Positions 1 through 11,200 of a stretch of DNA of 64,000 bases are shown in pieces (the stretch's first letter is position 1; every line of letters begins with the position of its first letter). The notes below the pieces were generated by a model. The model was given only the letters and a program-made list of their open reading frames with translations. It was not told the origin of the DNA and did no database searches. Origin of the DNA: Daucus carota subsp. sativus (taxonomy: Eukaryota; Streptophyta; Magnoliopsida; Apiales; Apiaceae); contig NC_030381.2 in the NCBI RefSeq assembly GCF_001625215.2, positions 44,018,689 to 44,082,688 of the forward strand, given 5' to 3'. Made by a program: the position numbers and the translations under genes.

Positions 1-1171
1 ATCTCCGGAGTAAAAAAGAAACGAAAGCATCCCAGCCTAACCCTGGGTACTGGGCTTGTATGGTTTGGTACCAGTAGTCAGCTTCTGCGTCCAAATACAA
101 AGCTGCGTAGATGACCTTGGTGGTGGAATCCATTACAGGGTTGAGGAGGAAAAACTTCTCAGCTTTACTTATCCAGCCACGTACATTTTTTCCATCAAAA
201 CGTGGAAAGTCCATCTTAGGAAACTTAAACTGGGTATGATAAGGGGGCCTGGGCAGAGAGCTATCCAAGTTTGGAATCCAGCCTTGAGGAGGGTTGAAAA
301 CCCCATTACTGAGAACCCCGGTGGTGAGAGTTTGAGGGAAACTTACTGGTGGGGTAGTATGTGGTATGAAATTCGTGTGCTGTGCTCGAAAATTAATATG
401 CTGGTTAGGGATGAAGGGAGGTGCAGTTAAGGCGGAGGTGATGAAACTGTGGGTGACGGGTGGGTCAATGGGTGGGCGTAGTGGATTAAGGGAGGAGTTT
501 AGGGGCCTTGGGAGAGGGTTTGTGAGAGTGTGAGTGACGAATGGGGAAAGTGAAGTTGGGGCAGAAACATTACCAATTTTGAGAGCTGACGAGATCGGGG
601 AGTTCGAGGAAGATGCGTTTGCGGAAGGAGAGGCGGTTGCCTTGCTGAAGTTGGGTTGTTGGTGCAGCAGGGGTTGAATTGATGCCACCTGTGCTTGATA
701 CTGCTCCGTCAAACCATGAATCTGTCGTGACATCGTGTCACGATCAGCTTGCATCTGCGTGGCCAAACCCTTAAACTGAGTACCCATATTAGCCATTTGA
801 GTAGCTAGATTTGCAATCTGGAGAAGGGTTTCATCATGTTTCTGGGTGCTTGCAGCTTGCGCCTCCTCGATCAACTTAATGGACTGTTCATGTTTTTGGA
901 GCGATGGCCCAGCCATGGCTCTGATACCAGTTTGTTACGTGCTGAATTATGTAAGCTTTAATATGTAAAATGTAAGCAGAGATTTACAGAGAAATGGAGT
1001 TTAGAGAGAGAAGGAATAATTCATTTCATTGCTTGAAGAAGAAGTTGTTACACAGCCCCCACTTATAACAAAAGACAAATAACAGATATAACAAAACTAC
1101 GTCGTTTCTCTCCATCTAGATCCTTCTACTGTTACGCCAGCCCAAATAATAAATTCAGCCCATTAAGCACA
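1..1171 (-). mobile_element. 5' part of a Ty3/gypsy-type LTR retrotransposon
   Basis: The element reads right to left. A likely LTR of about 239 bp lies at 933-1171; read on the minus strand it starts TGT and ends ACA. Next to it, at about 917-929, is the complement of a tRNA-iMet primer-binding site (TGGTATCAGAGCC on the minus strand). A gag-like coding region runs from about 917 leftwards out of the window. It has a Gln/Ala-rich coiled-coil start, a Pro/Ser-rich middle and a retrotransposon-gag motif (FPRFDGKN...GW...AEKFF). The pol part and second LTR are outside, so family, completeness and age cannot be settled. It lies upstream of, and antisense to, the NSRP1-like exons and is probably in an intron of that gene. 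Confidence 0.8.
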
Positions 1172-1775
1172 TGATATTGTTTGTCAGCTAAATAAAATCA
1201 AGTGTGACTAATTTCTTTTCCACTCGTGACATCAATCTGTTGTATGTATATGGTAGTTCTCTTGTTAAGATTTTCCGTGCATATATCTTTATTAATTAAA
1301 ACCTAAAAGAATTTCACTTCACATCAAAACACTCTTATATTAAGCACTGTCGTGCCTTGTAAATTTTAAGATTAAGTCTGTTTTGTAGGTTTACCGTTGT
1401 TTTGCTAGTAACAACTTTGGTTAATTACGCCTTTCAACACTTTTATTCAGCTTTAAAATCTTACTTGCTGAAAAGAACAACTTCTTGTATGGCCATAATT
1501 TTTTTGGTATTTTTTAGCTCACTAGAATATCTTTTTGTTAACTACTGGCTGCTAATGTCATGGTATACATATGTTTACACAGAATACTGATTTGCTATTT
1601 TGCTTTCTCGCATCCTTTTTATCTGTGAAGTGTGAACCACTGCTTATATGAGGGTGTTTCTAATATATAGATGTTATGTACACATGCATATGCATTTTTG
1701 TTCTAGGAATTGTCGACTTGATAAAGTAATCTGTGAGTTCTAATTCTATTTTTTATTAATGTTTTAAAATTGCAG

Positions 1776-3984
1776 TCAAAATATATTCAAGCACTAATAG
1801 AGAAGTCTAAAGTACGAGAGCGTGAACAAGAGATAGTTTATGAGAGAAAAATTGCTAAAGAGAGAGAAAAAGATGACCATTTACATTCAGACAAGGAAAA
1901 ATTTGTCACTGGTGCCTACAAAAGGAAACTCGCAGAGCAGGCAAAATGGCTGGAGGAGGATCGATTGCGTGAATTACGTGAACAGAAAGAGGATGTAAGT
2001 TTTTTTTCTTTTCTCTAGCCTTCATGTCATCCAGCTATTAGGATAATGTATTTACTGTCTGTTGTTCTTGCATTTGTATCAGCCACTGTTTTTTTCCTCT
2101 AATTCAATTCTGACATGACGGGTGCCAAGTGCTTATCTAAGACTGATTTGCAACTTACATGTTGTCTAGAAACATGTTTGCTGCTGGACTTCACTAACAA
2201 TAGTTTATGAAGCTGGTTTTGCAAAATCTTATCTTCTAGTTTCTGAGTGCACTATGTTCATTAGTCACTTAATCTGAAAAAATTAAATTGCTTTTTTGGT
2301 TTAGCCCCTTAAAATTAAACAGATCGTAATTTAAGATATCCGGTTTTCATAATCATGAGTGTAACCCTTATCAAATTGGCATACCTCATAATCTTCTATA
2401 GTATATGGTTAAACCTAGGTTAAGGTATAGTTGGCATGTCATCGACTCTTCCAGTCTCCCATGATAGCCATGTTTTTGCCTGTATCTTTTAGGATTTTGT
2501 ACAAGAGTCATAAGGTGAGTTAACCACTTCCTGTGACTCTTTACAAATTTCGGTAGATGTCGTGCTTGTTCATAAATGTCTTATTAGAGAGGATACATAG
2601 TGCTTAGATCTAGGAAAATGGTGCTTCTGTAAATATTTAAGTTTTAATTGGGTGAAGATTTTAAATTTAGAATGGAGTATTTTTTAAAGTTTCGAATTTT
2701 GATACTAAATTTTAGCTTTTTCAGGGTACTTGTTGCAACTTGCAAGCTCTGAGTGACAACCCCTGCTAAGTTTTTTGCTTTTTTTATGATGCCTAAGTCT
2801 GAACATGCCTATTTTATAATTATTTTTGAATACAATCTGTTGTTTAATCTCTTTGACTAAACTTTCTGTTATGCATGCCTTTTTTGCTCTTATACGGGTA
2901 ACTTTAAAATTATATATAAAATATAGGTAACTTGTATATTATAATTTTTTTGCATCATCACTTTTGCTGAAGTTTGACTTTGGTAATCTGAATTGTATAC
3001 TTTTTAAAGAATCTAGTTTAAGGAACCACAGTGTGAGCTCCTGCGGTTAATTGAATTCTACTGGCTGGGCTGAGGGGACTGCCATAAATAATTGGCATAA
3101 TGATATCTGTTATTTGACTTGTTCTCCTATCAAACTTGAGGCATTTTGGCTTTCTTAATATTGCTACTGTTGTATATTCAATGAACAATGCATTTTATTC
3201 ATGTAGCATTGAGAAAATAAGTTGTGCTATTAATGTATATGACTGAAAACAAGTTGGTTGCAAACATCTGAAGATGTTCTTTCCATATATGCAATATTTT
3301 AATACGTACTCTGTTGTTAGAGCAATAGAAACCTGCAAAACTTCTTTACCTGTTGCATTCCTTTTCAACAGTTGCTCTAGGGAGCTGCAATTATTTTCCC
3401 TTTTTAATTTTCTTGACAATTAGTACAATTTTAAAGTCTTTGTTATGTTTGCGAATTCAGTATATTAATTAGTTGTATGTCGGGAGATTATTATTAACAT
3501 ATGATGAGAATTTTAAATCATCCCTACTTAAAAATCCATTTTTAATATGTTTTCATTTGTGTCCCAGATCACCAAGAAGGGTGATATGAGTGACTTTTAC
3601 TTCAATCTGTCAAAGAACGTAGCATTCGGAGCCACCGAGGCAGAGCTGAGGAAAAAAGAAAAGACGCAGCAAGTGGAAGAGAAAATTCAGACATCAGAGC
3701 AAGAAAAGGCCTCAGAAAGTAGTCATCCATCGACCAAAATCCCTTCAGACTTTGTTGCTGCGCAACCTGGTGAATATATGAAGACACCAATTGCTGAATC
3801 ATCAAAAGACAAAGTTGTTGAGCCAGTTGCTGAGTCGTCATTACCAGATATTAAAGTTGCTCCTGAAACAGTTAATGAGCAATCGAAACGTGATCATCAT
3901 AAAAGGAATGAAGATGCTGTTGCAGCTGCTAAAGAGCGCTTCTTGGCTAGGAAAAGAGCCAAGGTAGTGGAGGAACCACTTTAG
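1776..3984 (+). CDS. NSRP1: NSRP1-like nuclear speckle splicing regulator, C-terminal part (5' exons outside window)
   Basis: Two exons are visible: 1776-1994 (acceptor TGCAG, donor GTAAGT) and 3568-3984 (acceptor CCCAG, stop TAG at 3982-3984), together about 211 residues. The first carries the conserved basic and acidic helix ending FVTGAYKRKLAEQAKWLEEE-like and LRELREQKED; the second continues directly with ITKKGDMSDFYFNLSKNVAFG, which is the NSRP1/CCDC55 (DUF2040) signature. The rest is a low-complexity Glu/Lys/Ser tail ending in a basic stretch (FLARKRAK), a plausible nuclear signal. Known family members bind RNA in nuclear speckles and affect splice-site choice; that role is inferred here. 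The N-terminal exons must lie left of 1776, most likely beyond the retrotransposon. The intron 1995-3567 shows nothing recognisable. Confidence 0.85.
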
Positions 3985-5009
3985 GGTTGGTAACTGCTTG
4001 TATTGTTCTGTTCTCCACATATTTGCCTTGTTGATTATTACTTTTGCTTGCACTCATAGAGTTGGTCATGGAAGGAAGTTATTGTAAAATAATAAAATAT
4101 AAACCAAAAAGCAATTTTTGCAAGAATGTTCAGCTCGGGGATATGAAAGAGGGAATTTGGAGTCTAATACAAGTACTTGAGGTAATTGAGATATATTCTT
4201 ACCTACGGGGATACGAAAGAGGGCAGTTTGACTCTAAAACAAATACTTATATATAATCTGCATGATCGATATTTTACAGATATATTTATGCCGTGTAATA
4301 CTTATATTCTATGTAATGATGCAATATTTTATGTAATGTGATAATCATATGAATTGTATCACTATACATGTTATTTAAATATAAAATTTGCCATTAAAGA
4401 TATATTCTGTTATTTAAATATCATTGAAAGAATATAATTATCGTCTGAATTATTAGCAGTATGGTATATTTATTTTTATAAATAATACTATAATACTTTT
4501 TTATAAATATTTAATAATTTTATTATAAAAAAAAAAAATTTATAGGATAAAGATACAGTGAAAATAATTTTTTTAGTATTTTAAATCAAATCATAATAAA
4601 AAAATATATACACACACAAGGTCTAACCGGGAAGCCCCGTACAGTCGTACACCCTCTCCTCCGCAAACCCATCGATAAGCGGGATAAGTGTAGAATTTAT
4701 AGATTTTCAAAAAAAAAAAAGAGTAGATTTTATAGAATAAAATTAATAAACATTTTTTCCATTTTCAGATAGCATTTTTAGACTTTGAATTACTTATGTT
4801 CAGCGCAGCCCAATAAATCTTGTATCCATTTGGAAAAAAAAAAAAAAAAAAAAAAATCTTGTATCCGTTAGAAAACAACAGGGCCTCCCAATCCGAAATG
4901 CAATCAGGGCCCAGTTATCATAAGCAGGTAGAAATACAGACAAGGCTACACAAAATTCACATGTCGTAGAAGCCAAGCTCTTTCTTACCATCCGAGTTTG
5001 AAGAAAAAG
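3985..5009. other. Spacer between NSRP1-like gene and microprotein gene
   Basis: AT-rich DNA. It holds the NSRP1-like 3' UTR with AATAAA-like signals near 4089, an imperfect 42 bp direct repeat (4137-4178 and 4207-4248), AT-rich low complexity at 4380-4620, and a run of 23 A at 4834-4856 flanked by a 14 bp near-repeat. No gene is seen. Confidence 0.6.
4137..4248. repeat. Imperfect direct repeat, two copies about 70 bp apart
   Basis: Copies at about 4137-4178 and 4207-4248 share GGGGATA(T/C)GAAAGAGGG and a following GA-TCTAA-ACAA-TACTT pattern. They lie just downstream of the NSRP1-like stop codon, probably within its 3' UTR. No function is evident. Confidence 0.7.
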
Positions 5010-5290
5010 ATGAGGATCTTCGGGAAGCTTATGTTTCCAGGCCGTTTCATTATACTTTCTGCTTCCGGGTAATCTTCCAACCTTAATCAAAGATTACACG
5101 AATGATCTTGTTTATGTATATAGGTTTATGCAACCCACGTATGATGTTTGTAAACTGTAACAGGATGCTTGTGTTGGCAGCAACAACTTATGACATACAC
5201 AGATCAATCAAGAACAATTCTACGCCACCTACACAGCAAGAAATGCAGGAATTGAATGATTATATCAAGTCTCTTCGTCCTCCTTCATGA
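5010..5290 (+). CDS. 61-residue single-pass membrane microprotein, two exons
   Basis: Exons 5010-5068 and 5164-5290 are separated by a 95 bp intron (donor GG|GTAATC, acceptor AACAG|G). Joining them in phase gives 61 residues. It starts MRIFGKLMFPGRFIIL, continues through a hydrophobic stretch of about 16 residues (roughly 12-27) and ends in a hydrophilic tail containing TTYDIHRSIKNNSTPPT and NDYIKSLRPPS. It looks like a small uncharacterised protein family I recall from other plants (TTYDVHRSIKNNETPP tail), which makes chance unlikely. Predicted topology is one membrane segment near the N-terminus with the tail on one face. Function and compartment are unknown. A single-exon model would miss the start and use a false upstream one. 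Confidence 0.75.
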
Positions 5291-6192
5291 GTCATTTCTA
5301 TGACTTTTTAGTTTTGGAGGGTTCCTAGTTCGCCACGTGTCATGTTTACATCCTCATATACACCTTTTTCTATGTACTACTACTTTGTATGGAGGTTTGA
5401 GGATGAACCTGGTCTGGGCTTTGTAAGTTGTAACCATCCCAGTCTACTACTTTAACTTTCTTGTATGTGTATATTTGGATGTAATATTCTTGCCTTGTAA
5501 TATTGTAATTTGCTTGAGTGAAATCAAACTAAGGATGTTTCTCAATTGTACAGCTTGGAATACTGATTGTATTTGGGAATTCAGGATTACATCTTTATTA
5601 TCAGTGTACTTTTGGTAAGGTTCAATATTTTCATAACACAATTGTTTTCATCCGAATAGCGGATAACGAGTAGATATTTGACCATCACACAGTTGATCAT
5701 CGTTGTCGTTTGTGATTGAGTGGGAATTATGTATGATTTACTGAAAACTTGCAGGGTCCAATTTTTGGTTGATTGTCCTTATGAAGATAGAGGACTTCAT
5801 TTTAAATTCGAGTCCTACATTATACCGCATTGCATCTAACACTGTGATTATTTGCTGCAACAGAGCCATTAAGCATATCAATCTGGTATGCCCGAAGGAG
5901 ATGCTCATCGATTGCAGCAAATTAGAACATATTTGCCAGAGCACCTAATACAACCTCGTATTCATACATGATACTGATCTATGATTCAGCTATGATATGC
6001 AGGTTATTCAAATTCAGTTCCTATTAGAAGTTGATAATTGTACTCATATATGATGATAAAAGCGTCAATTCAGTCTGAAGTTCAACATAACTCCCCACTG
6101 CAAATCTTTTCTGGAAAGGAAGCATTAAGCATCTTAAACTAGTAAAGAAAAGCACTTATTTTAACAGTGTGATCCAGGACAGCCAACAAAAA
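5291..6192. other. Spacer between convergent microprotein and GSTF genes
   Basis: Holds the 3' ends of two convergent genes. About 5291-5640 is the likely 3' UTR of the microprotein gene. An 11 bp perfect inverted repeat (5850-5860 and 5912-5922) could form a hairpin with a 51 nt loop. Open frames here are short and resemble nothing known. Confidence 0.5.
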
Positions 6193-7054
6193 CTAAGCAG
6201 TTATCAGCTGTAACACTTTCTTCCAAGCAGGGCGGCCTGAAATATCAATCCACCAAGAATTCACACTCTTTCTATCTGTCACCAAGTGTGCCAATCCAAT
6301 TTCATTCATCAAGTATCGGATTCCCGGGAGATGGCTCAGGTCAGCCAGTGAAAAATAATCACCGCCCAGATATTTACTCTCTGACAGCCTCTGCTCGTAC
6401 ACATCAAGCACTTTCTCCAGTTTTTCTTCGCATTCTTGAACTAAAACATGGTCCGTTTTTCCTCCCATTTTTGGGAACACCAGGAGCTGAAGTACCAGTG
6501 TGTAAAGCATGGGATTGAAATTGTGTGCTTCAACTTCCAGCCATTGTTCAACGAGGGCTCGTTCCTCTAAAGTATTCCCAATAAGCTTGACACCTTTTTC
6601 CGCGTACTTTGCTGCATAGTACCTTATGATGGCTCTAGACTCTGAAAATAAACGAGTCCTTCACTGATAATTGTCCAAAACGTAAATTTATCAACTTTTA
6701 AGTAGAGATTTCAATTTTCAAGTGATCTTGCTCTTACCAAACAGCTTGAAGTCCCCTTCTTCTATAGCAGGAACTTGTCCGAAAGGCTGCCAAGAATATA
6801 CAAGTCACAATGAGACCTTATCAGACAAATTATCAAACAAGGAAGCTAATCTAGATTCTAGAATGCCAAGAACTACGCAAAATATTTAGGCATGGTAGAA
6901 ATGTTACCTGGCGGAGTAAGAAGGGAGGTTGTTTGTGCTCACCAGAGTCGAGGTCGACATGAACAAACTCGTAATCCAAATCCAACTCCAAAAGACAAGC
7001 CAGGACTCTCTGAGGACAAGCTCCTCTAAGAGAACCAAACACTTTGACCACCAT
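6193..7054 (-). CDS. GSTF12: Phi-class glutathione S-transferase, AN9/TT19 (GSTF12) type
   Basis: Three exons on the minus strand: 7054-6908, 6786-6738 and 6641-6193, giving 214 residues. The 49-nt middle exon is usual for phi GSTs. The N-terminal thioredoxin-like domain has PFGQVPAIEEGDFKLFESRA, the glutathione-binding loop and the Glu-Ser pair that holds glutathione. The C-terminal helical domain includes VLQLLVFPKMG and SLADLSHLPG. It resembles petunia AN9 and Arabidopsis TT19 more than detoxifying phi GSTs. As in those, the site of the usual catalytic serine reads RGACPQR with no serine. Family knowledge: AN9/TT19 proteins carry anthocyanins and proanthocyanidin precursors from the cytosol to the vacuole as binding proteins rather than enzymes. 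A role in pigment deposition is inferred. Confidence 0.92.
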
Positions 7055-7138
7055 TTGTTTTTGAGTGAATGAACAAGTTTAGAGGTTCAATTTTGAATGT
7101 TCTACACAATGCAAGTGATTAATGATATTGATGTGTTC

Positions 7139-7260
7139 TCTTTATATAGAGGTACACAAGAAATTGAACAATGGTGTTACTTGCAAGAGCAGTGGATTGA
7201 AGTGGTGGCTCAGTAGCCAGTTCATGCTGGATTGGGGGTTGTCACATGCCAACAACCGGT
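7139..7260 (-). promoter_or_regulatory. Promoter of the AN9/TT19-type GST: TATA box and adjacent MYB/bHLH sites
   Basis: On the minus strand a TATA box (CTATATAAAG) lies at about 7141-7150, some 90 bp upstream of the start codon. Farther up are a MYB-type core CGGTTG (7253-7258, written caaccg on the plus strand) and an E-box CACATG (7243-7248), four bases apart. Close MYB and bHLH sites are expected for a gene driven by the MYB-bHLH-WD40 complex that controls anthocyanin genes. The sites are visible; their use is inferred. Confidence 0.45.
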
Positions 7261-8270
7261 AAGTGTGCAAGGGAGCTGTGTCAGAGACTCATAGTTATGC
7301 AATTCAGTTTTGTGCAGCCTGGAAACACTTTAATTTTTCTACAAAAAACAGGATTTATTATTGAAATTTCACATCATATCACCGTCTCAATACCACTTAA
7401 ACAAATACAAGATCGCACAATTTAGCCACTCACTCCGTTCTAAAATAATAGTCCGTTTTTAATTCTTTGCGCTACTCCCTCAGTTTTAAAATAATTAATA
7501 TATTGATTTTTTGAATTTGAGATGCAAGAGAAAAGTATTTGTACACATTATTTTGAACTTCTTATTAAACAAAAACATAAATATTCAATTTTTATGGAAA
7601 AAAGAAAATTTCAAAAAAAATAATATATAAAAATATTTTATTTACATGTCTTATCAAAATATTTTTTGTGTTGAAATGAAAGGAGTATATATAAATACTC
7701 GATACAACAGAAGAAAGTTCAACATCATGTTTATGAATTTGTTTATCAAATTCTTCTCGATCCCGAGGACTGTATTTCATTGATTTTACTTTTATTACCG
7801 TTTTTGGATCTTTGAGCTTGATAGTTGCCTTCATCCAATACTTGGTCTTTGTAGGATTCAAGGGATTTTCTGAGCAAACAAAATCTAATAATTTTTCAAT
7901 TTATAAATTTTTTATCAATGTCAACAAATTATAACAAATAAAATTCAGTTTTTTATTTGATTATACTTCCATGAGTCATTTTGATCAACTAATTATCGAA
8001 AATTTTAATATAAAGAACCCGACATTCGATGAAGATACTTTGTCTTGCCTCTACAACGTTCGAACTAACACCACAAGGGAAAAAGAGAAAACTAACACCA
8101 CAAGGGAGAGGGAGACCCAAATTTCAGTCTGGGCCTGTTCTTGCCCATTGACACTCTGGGCTTAACCTATGTATCACCACAGAAAACTTTCGCCAACACA
8201 AATAGAGTATTTATCAGCTAAACAGAAGCAAATATAAAAATTTCAGGACTGCTGTGCTGAAGAGACAAAG
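7261..8270. other. Spacer between divergent GSTF and SDG40 genes
   Basis: AT-rich. Contains MITE-like ends with CTCCCTC and CTCCGTTC motifs near 7430-7490, a fossil pararetrovirus fragment at about 7592-7900, and a short tandem (CTAACACCACAAGGGA) at about 8066-8106 just before the SDG40 gene. No host gene is seen. Confidence 0.5.
7592..7900 (-). mobile_element. Fossil endogenous pararetrovirus (Caulimoviridae-like) polymerase fragment
   Basis: About 50 residues on the minus strand resemble the stretch just before the reverse transcriptase core of plant pararetroviruses: SENPLNPTKTKYW followed by IKVKSMKYSPRDREEF. Neighbouring parts are not recognisable, so this is a short, degraded and probably old remnant. 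The family call rests on motif memory only; a distant Ty3 origin is the alternative. Confidence 0.45.
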
Positions 8271-11200
8271 ATGGAAAATGAAGAAGAAAATGAAGTAAAT
8301 GACTTTCTCGGATGGGCTGCAAAGCTTGGAATTACAGATTTTCCTCCTAATCTCAACAACCCATCTGTTAATTCTTGTTGTTTGGGCCATTCTCTCTGTG
8401 TTTCTCACTTCCCAGATGCTGGCGGGTCATACTCTCTTCTTCATTATCACCCCTTTATGTATATGTATGTGTGTGCATATTATTTATTATGCGTGTTTGT
8501 GTTGCAGACGAGGTTTAGCAGCTGTCCGTGATCTTACAAAAGGGGAATTGATTCTTAGAGTCCCAGAAGAAGCTTTGTTTACAACTCAAAGTGTTGTGTT
8601 GAAAGATCACACCTTTTCTGTGGCTCTTCAACAATATCAGTCCCTTTCTTCTACTCAGGTCTTTGTATTATTTTTTGCCTATTATCTCTGATATGTAATG
8701 TACATCAATCTTTTTTACTGAATCAGTGTGGTTATAGCATAGGAATGGATTGTAGTATCTCTATTGGCTTTCTTGTGGAAATAGGAAACCGGGTTTTTGC
8801 CTTTTTTTTTTTTGGTGAACATGGAGCTCGAATAGAACAAGAATCTTGATTTCAATTAATGTCTCTAAGGCTGTAATTTTTGGTTGGAAGTAATGGATTT
8901 GGCTTTTTAGTAGATGACGGTTTATGAGAAAGGGTGTAAGGGAGATAATGGATTGGGAATGTACTGATGAGCTTCTGTTCTAAGATGATTTCGCTCCTCC
9001 AATGGGAGATGGGAAGATAGGGTTAAATTAGAGTTTTCATACTGGTACACATTTGACCTTCCATATTTAAAAAGTAGCAATATAGCATTGCTCGTGTATT
9101 TCGTGATCCTTCCATGTACTTATAAATGACTAGTGCTTTAGCAGATAATTGTTCCTTCTTCTTACTTGAATAATTTCCAACTATCCTGTTCTCTAATTTG
9201 ATTCCTGTTTGCTGATTCCATATTTTGCTCAACGTCACTGTTGTTCAACAGGCTTACCTCAACTTAAGATATGAAGATCTTATATCGTTTGTGTCTTTGT
9301 AGCCACCTCCGCCGGAGTTTGAGTGTTCAACTGATATATGGGATTGTTAGTGTAAAGACTTAAGAGTCAGTGTGACATGTGTTTATTGTTTTTTTACAAG
9401 GCCAAAGAGAAACCCACTTCCGTCCTTAGAATCTATAATGTGCCAAAATATATGGAGGTTTCTCTATATCGTCATAGCCGTAGTTTGAGAGCTTAGGAAA
9501 TGTGACAATTAAACTTTGAACTGTATTTACTTTTTGGTTATGTATTTTTGACTTCTTCTAGATGCAGGTGCTCTTTACTGCTTCTGCTTATATATATTTT
9601 AATAGAAAATTACTGAATCCAGGTAACATATTTTTCTTACACAGATACTGACTATTGCATTATTGAATGAAATCAGTAAAGGGAAGAGTTCCTTGTGGTT
9701 TCCTTATTTAAAGCATTTGCCACGAAGTTATGACATATTGGCAAGTTTTAATCAATTTGAAACACAATCTTTGCAGGTGTGGCTTTTGTCTGCTAACAAT
9801 TAATTTCTGAACTAGTATTGAAACCTTAAAAAGTTTTTATAGTACAATCTTGTAAAACAGCTTTTCTTTTGTATGTATATAATGGGTAGGTAGATGATGC
9901 AATGTGGGCAGCAGAGAAGGCTATAGGTAAGGCTAAATCAGAGTGGAAGGAAGCTATATCGCTGATGAATGATTTGAAGATAAAAAATAAACTTCAAAGC
10001 TTGAGGGCTTGGCTCTGGGCTTCTGGAACTGTAAGTATGTTGACTGGCTATCTAACTATACCTATAATGCTCTCAAAGAGATATATATTCAAGCTGCCTG
10101 GTCGAATAGGTTCACAAGTACAAGAAATTAGAAATCACAAATTTCTTCAGATGTGCTTAATGCAAATTTGGAAATTATTGGGTCATGTACCCTTGCTTTT
10201 AATTGTTTATATGCGACTCTTCATTATATGCTAATCTTAGTAGTCTGAATATTGAAGTTTATAACATAACTTGATTGAAGATCTCCTCTCGAACATTGCA
10301 TATACCATGGGATGAAGCCGGATGCTTATGCCCTGTTGGTGATTTGTTTAATTACTCTGCCCCTGGGGAAGAATTAGGTGAATGTGATGATTTGCGTGCT
10401 CAAGGAAAGGCCTCTTGTGACATGTCTACCAGTTCCGGCCATGTCAAAGATGAACCAGTGGGCGAGCATTGTGATAATTCGGTGCGATTGACAGATGGCG
10501 GGTATGAAAAAGATATTGGATCATATTGCTTCTATGCTAAAAAGAGCTATAGGAAAGGGGAGCAGGTAACAAAAACTCTCCCTTTGATAATATAGTGTAT
10601 GCCTTGTTTGTTAACTAAAGTGCTTATAAACACTTTAATGAAATTTAGCTGCGGTAAGAATGCATTTACATGTTCACAGTCCCTATTTTCGTGGGAGGGG
10701 GGGGGGGGGGGGGGGTTGCGAGTGTTTTCCGCTTTTATATCTAAAACTTTATTACGGCTTATAAGTGATCCATGTATTGGATGATGATAGCTGAGTGATT
10801 TGTCTTGAGTTTGTTTGCTTCTCTGCGAAGAAGTCGACCACCTCCCATTCTTGTATCTTCTTCTATTTTTTCTTGCCTTCCCTAGAGTTGTACGCCATTA
10901 TAACTGATTTTATGCTTGATATAGAAATAGAGGAATATTTCTAGATTAGACCATATGACAACAAATAGCAAGAGTCATATATTTAACTCAGGAGAGATTG
11001 TCACTCTTGAATCCAGGGCCGGTTTTGAGGGAGTGCAACAAGTGCAACAGCACAGGGCCCATGAAATTTTAGGGCCCGTGACTACTTATTTCTATCTTTT
11101 GGTGTCCTCATGATAAATATAATATAATATTAGTATCTCTTTAATTTTTTACTATTGTTTCATTTAAACACTAATCAATTCTCAACTCCCAAGACCCAGT

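Noticed and set aside
1402-1590. Hydrophobic open frame of 62 codons
   Set aside because: It lies in AT-rich intron sequence before the NSRP1-like exon, with no family resemblance or splice context.
4800-5090. Open frame of 96 codons on the minus strand
   Set aside because: It is the antisense of the microprotein exon plus the A run (giving a phenylalanine tract); no family resemblance.
8299-8691. Single open frame across SDG40 exons 1 and 2
   Set aside because: It reads through the 82 bp intron in a wrong frame for exon 1. The spliced model keeps SDG40 motifs on both sides.
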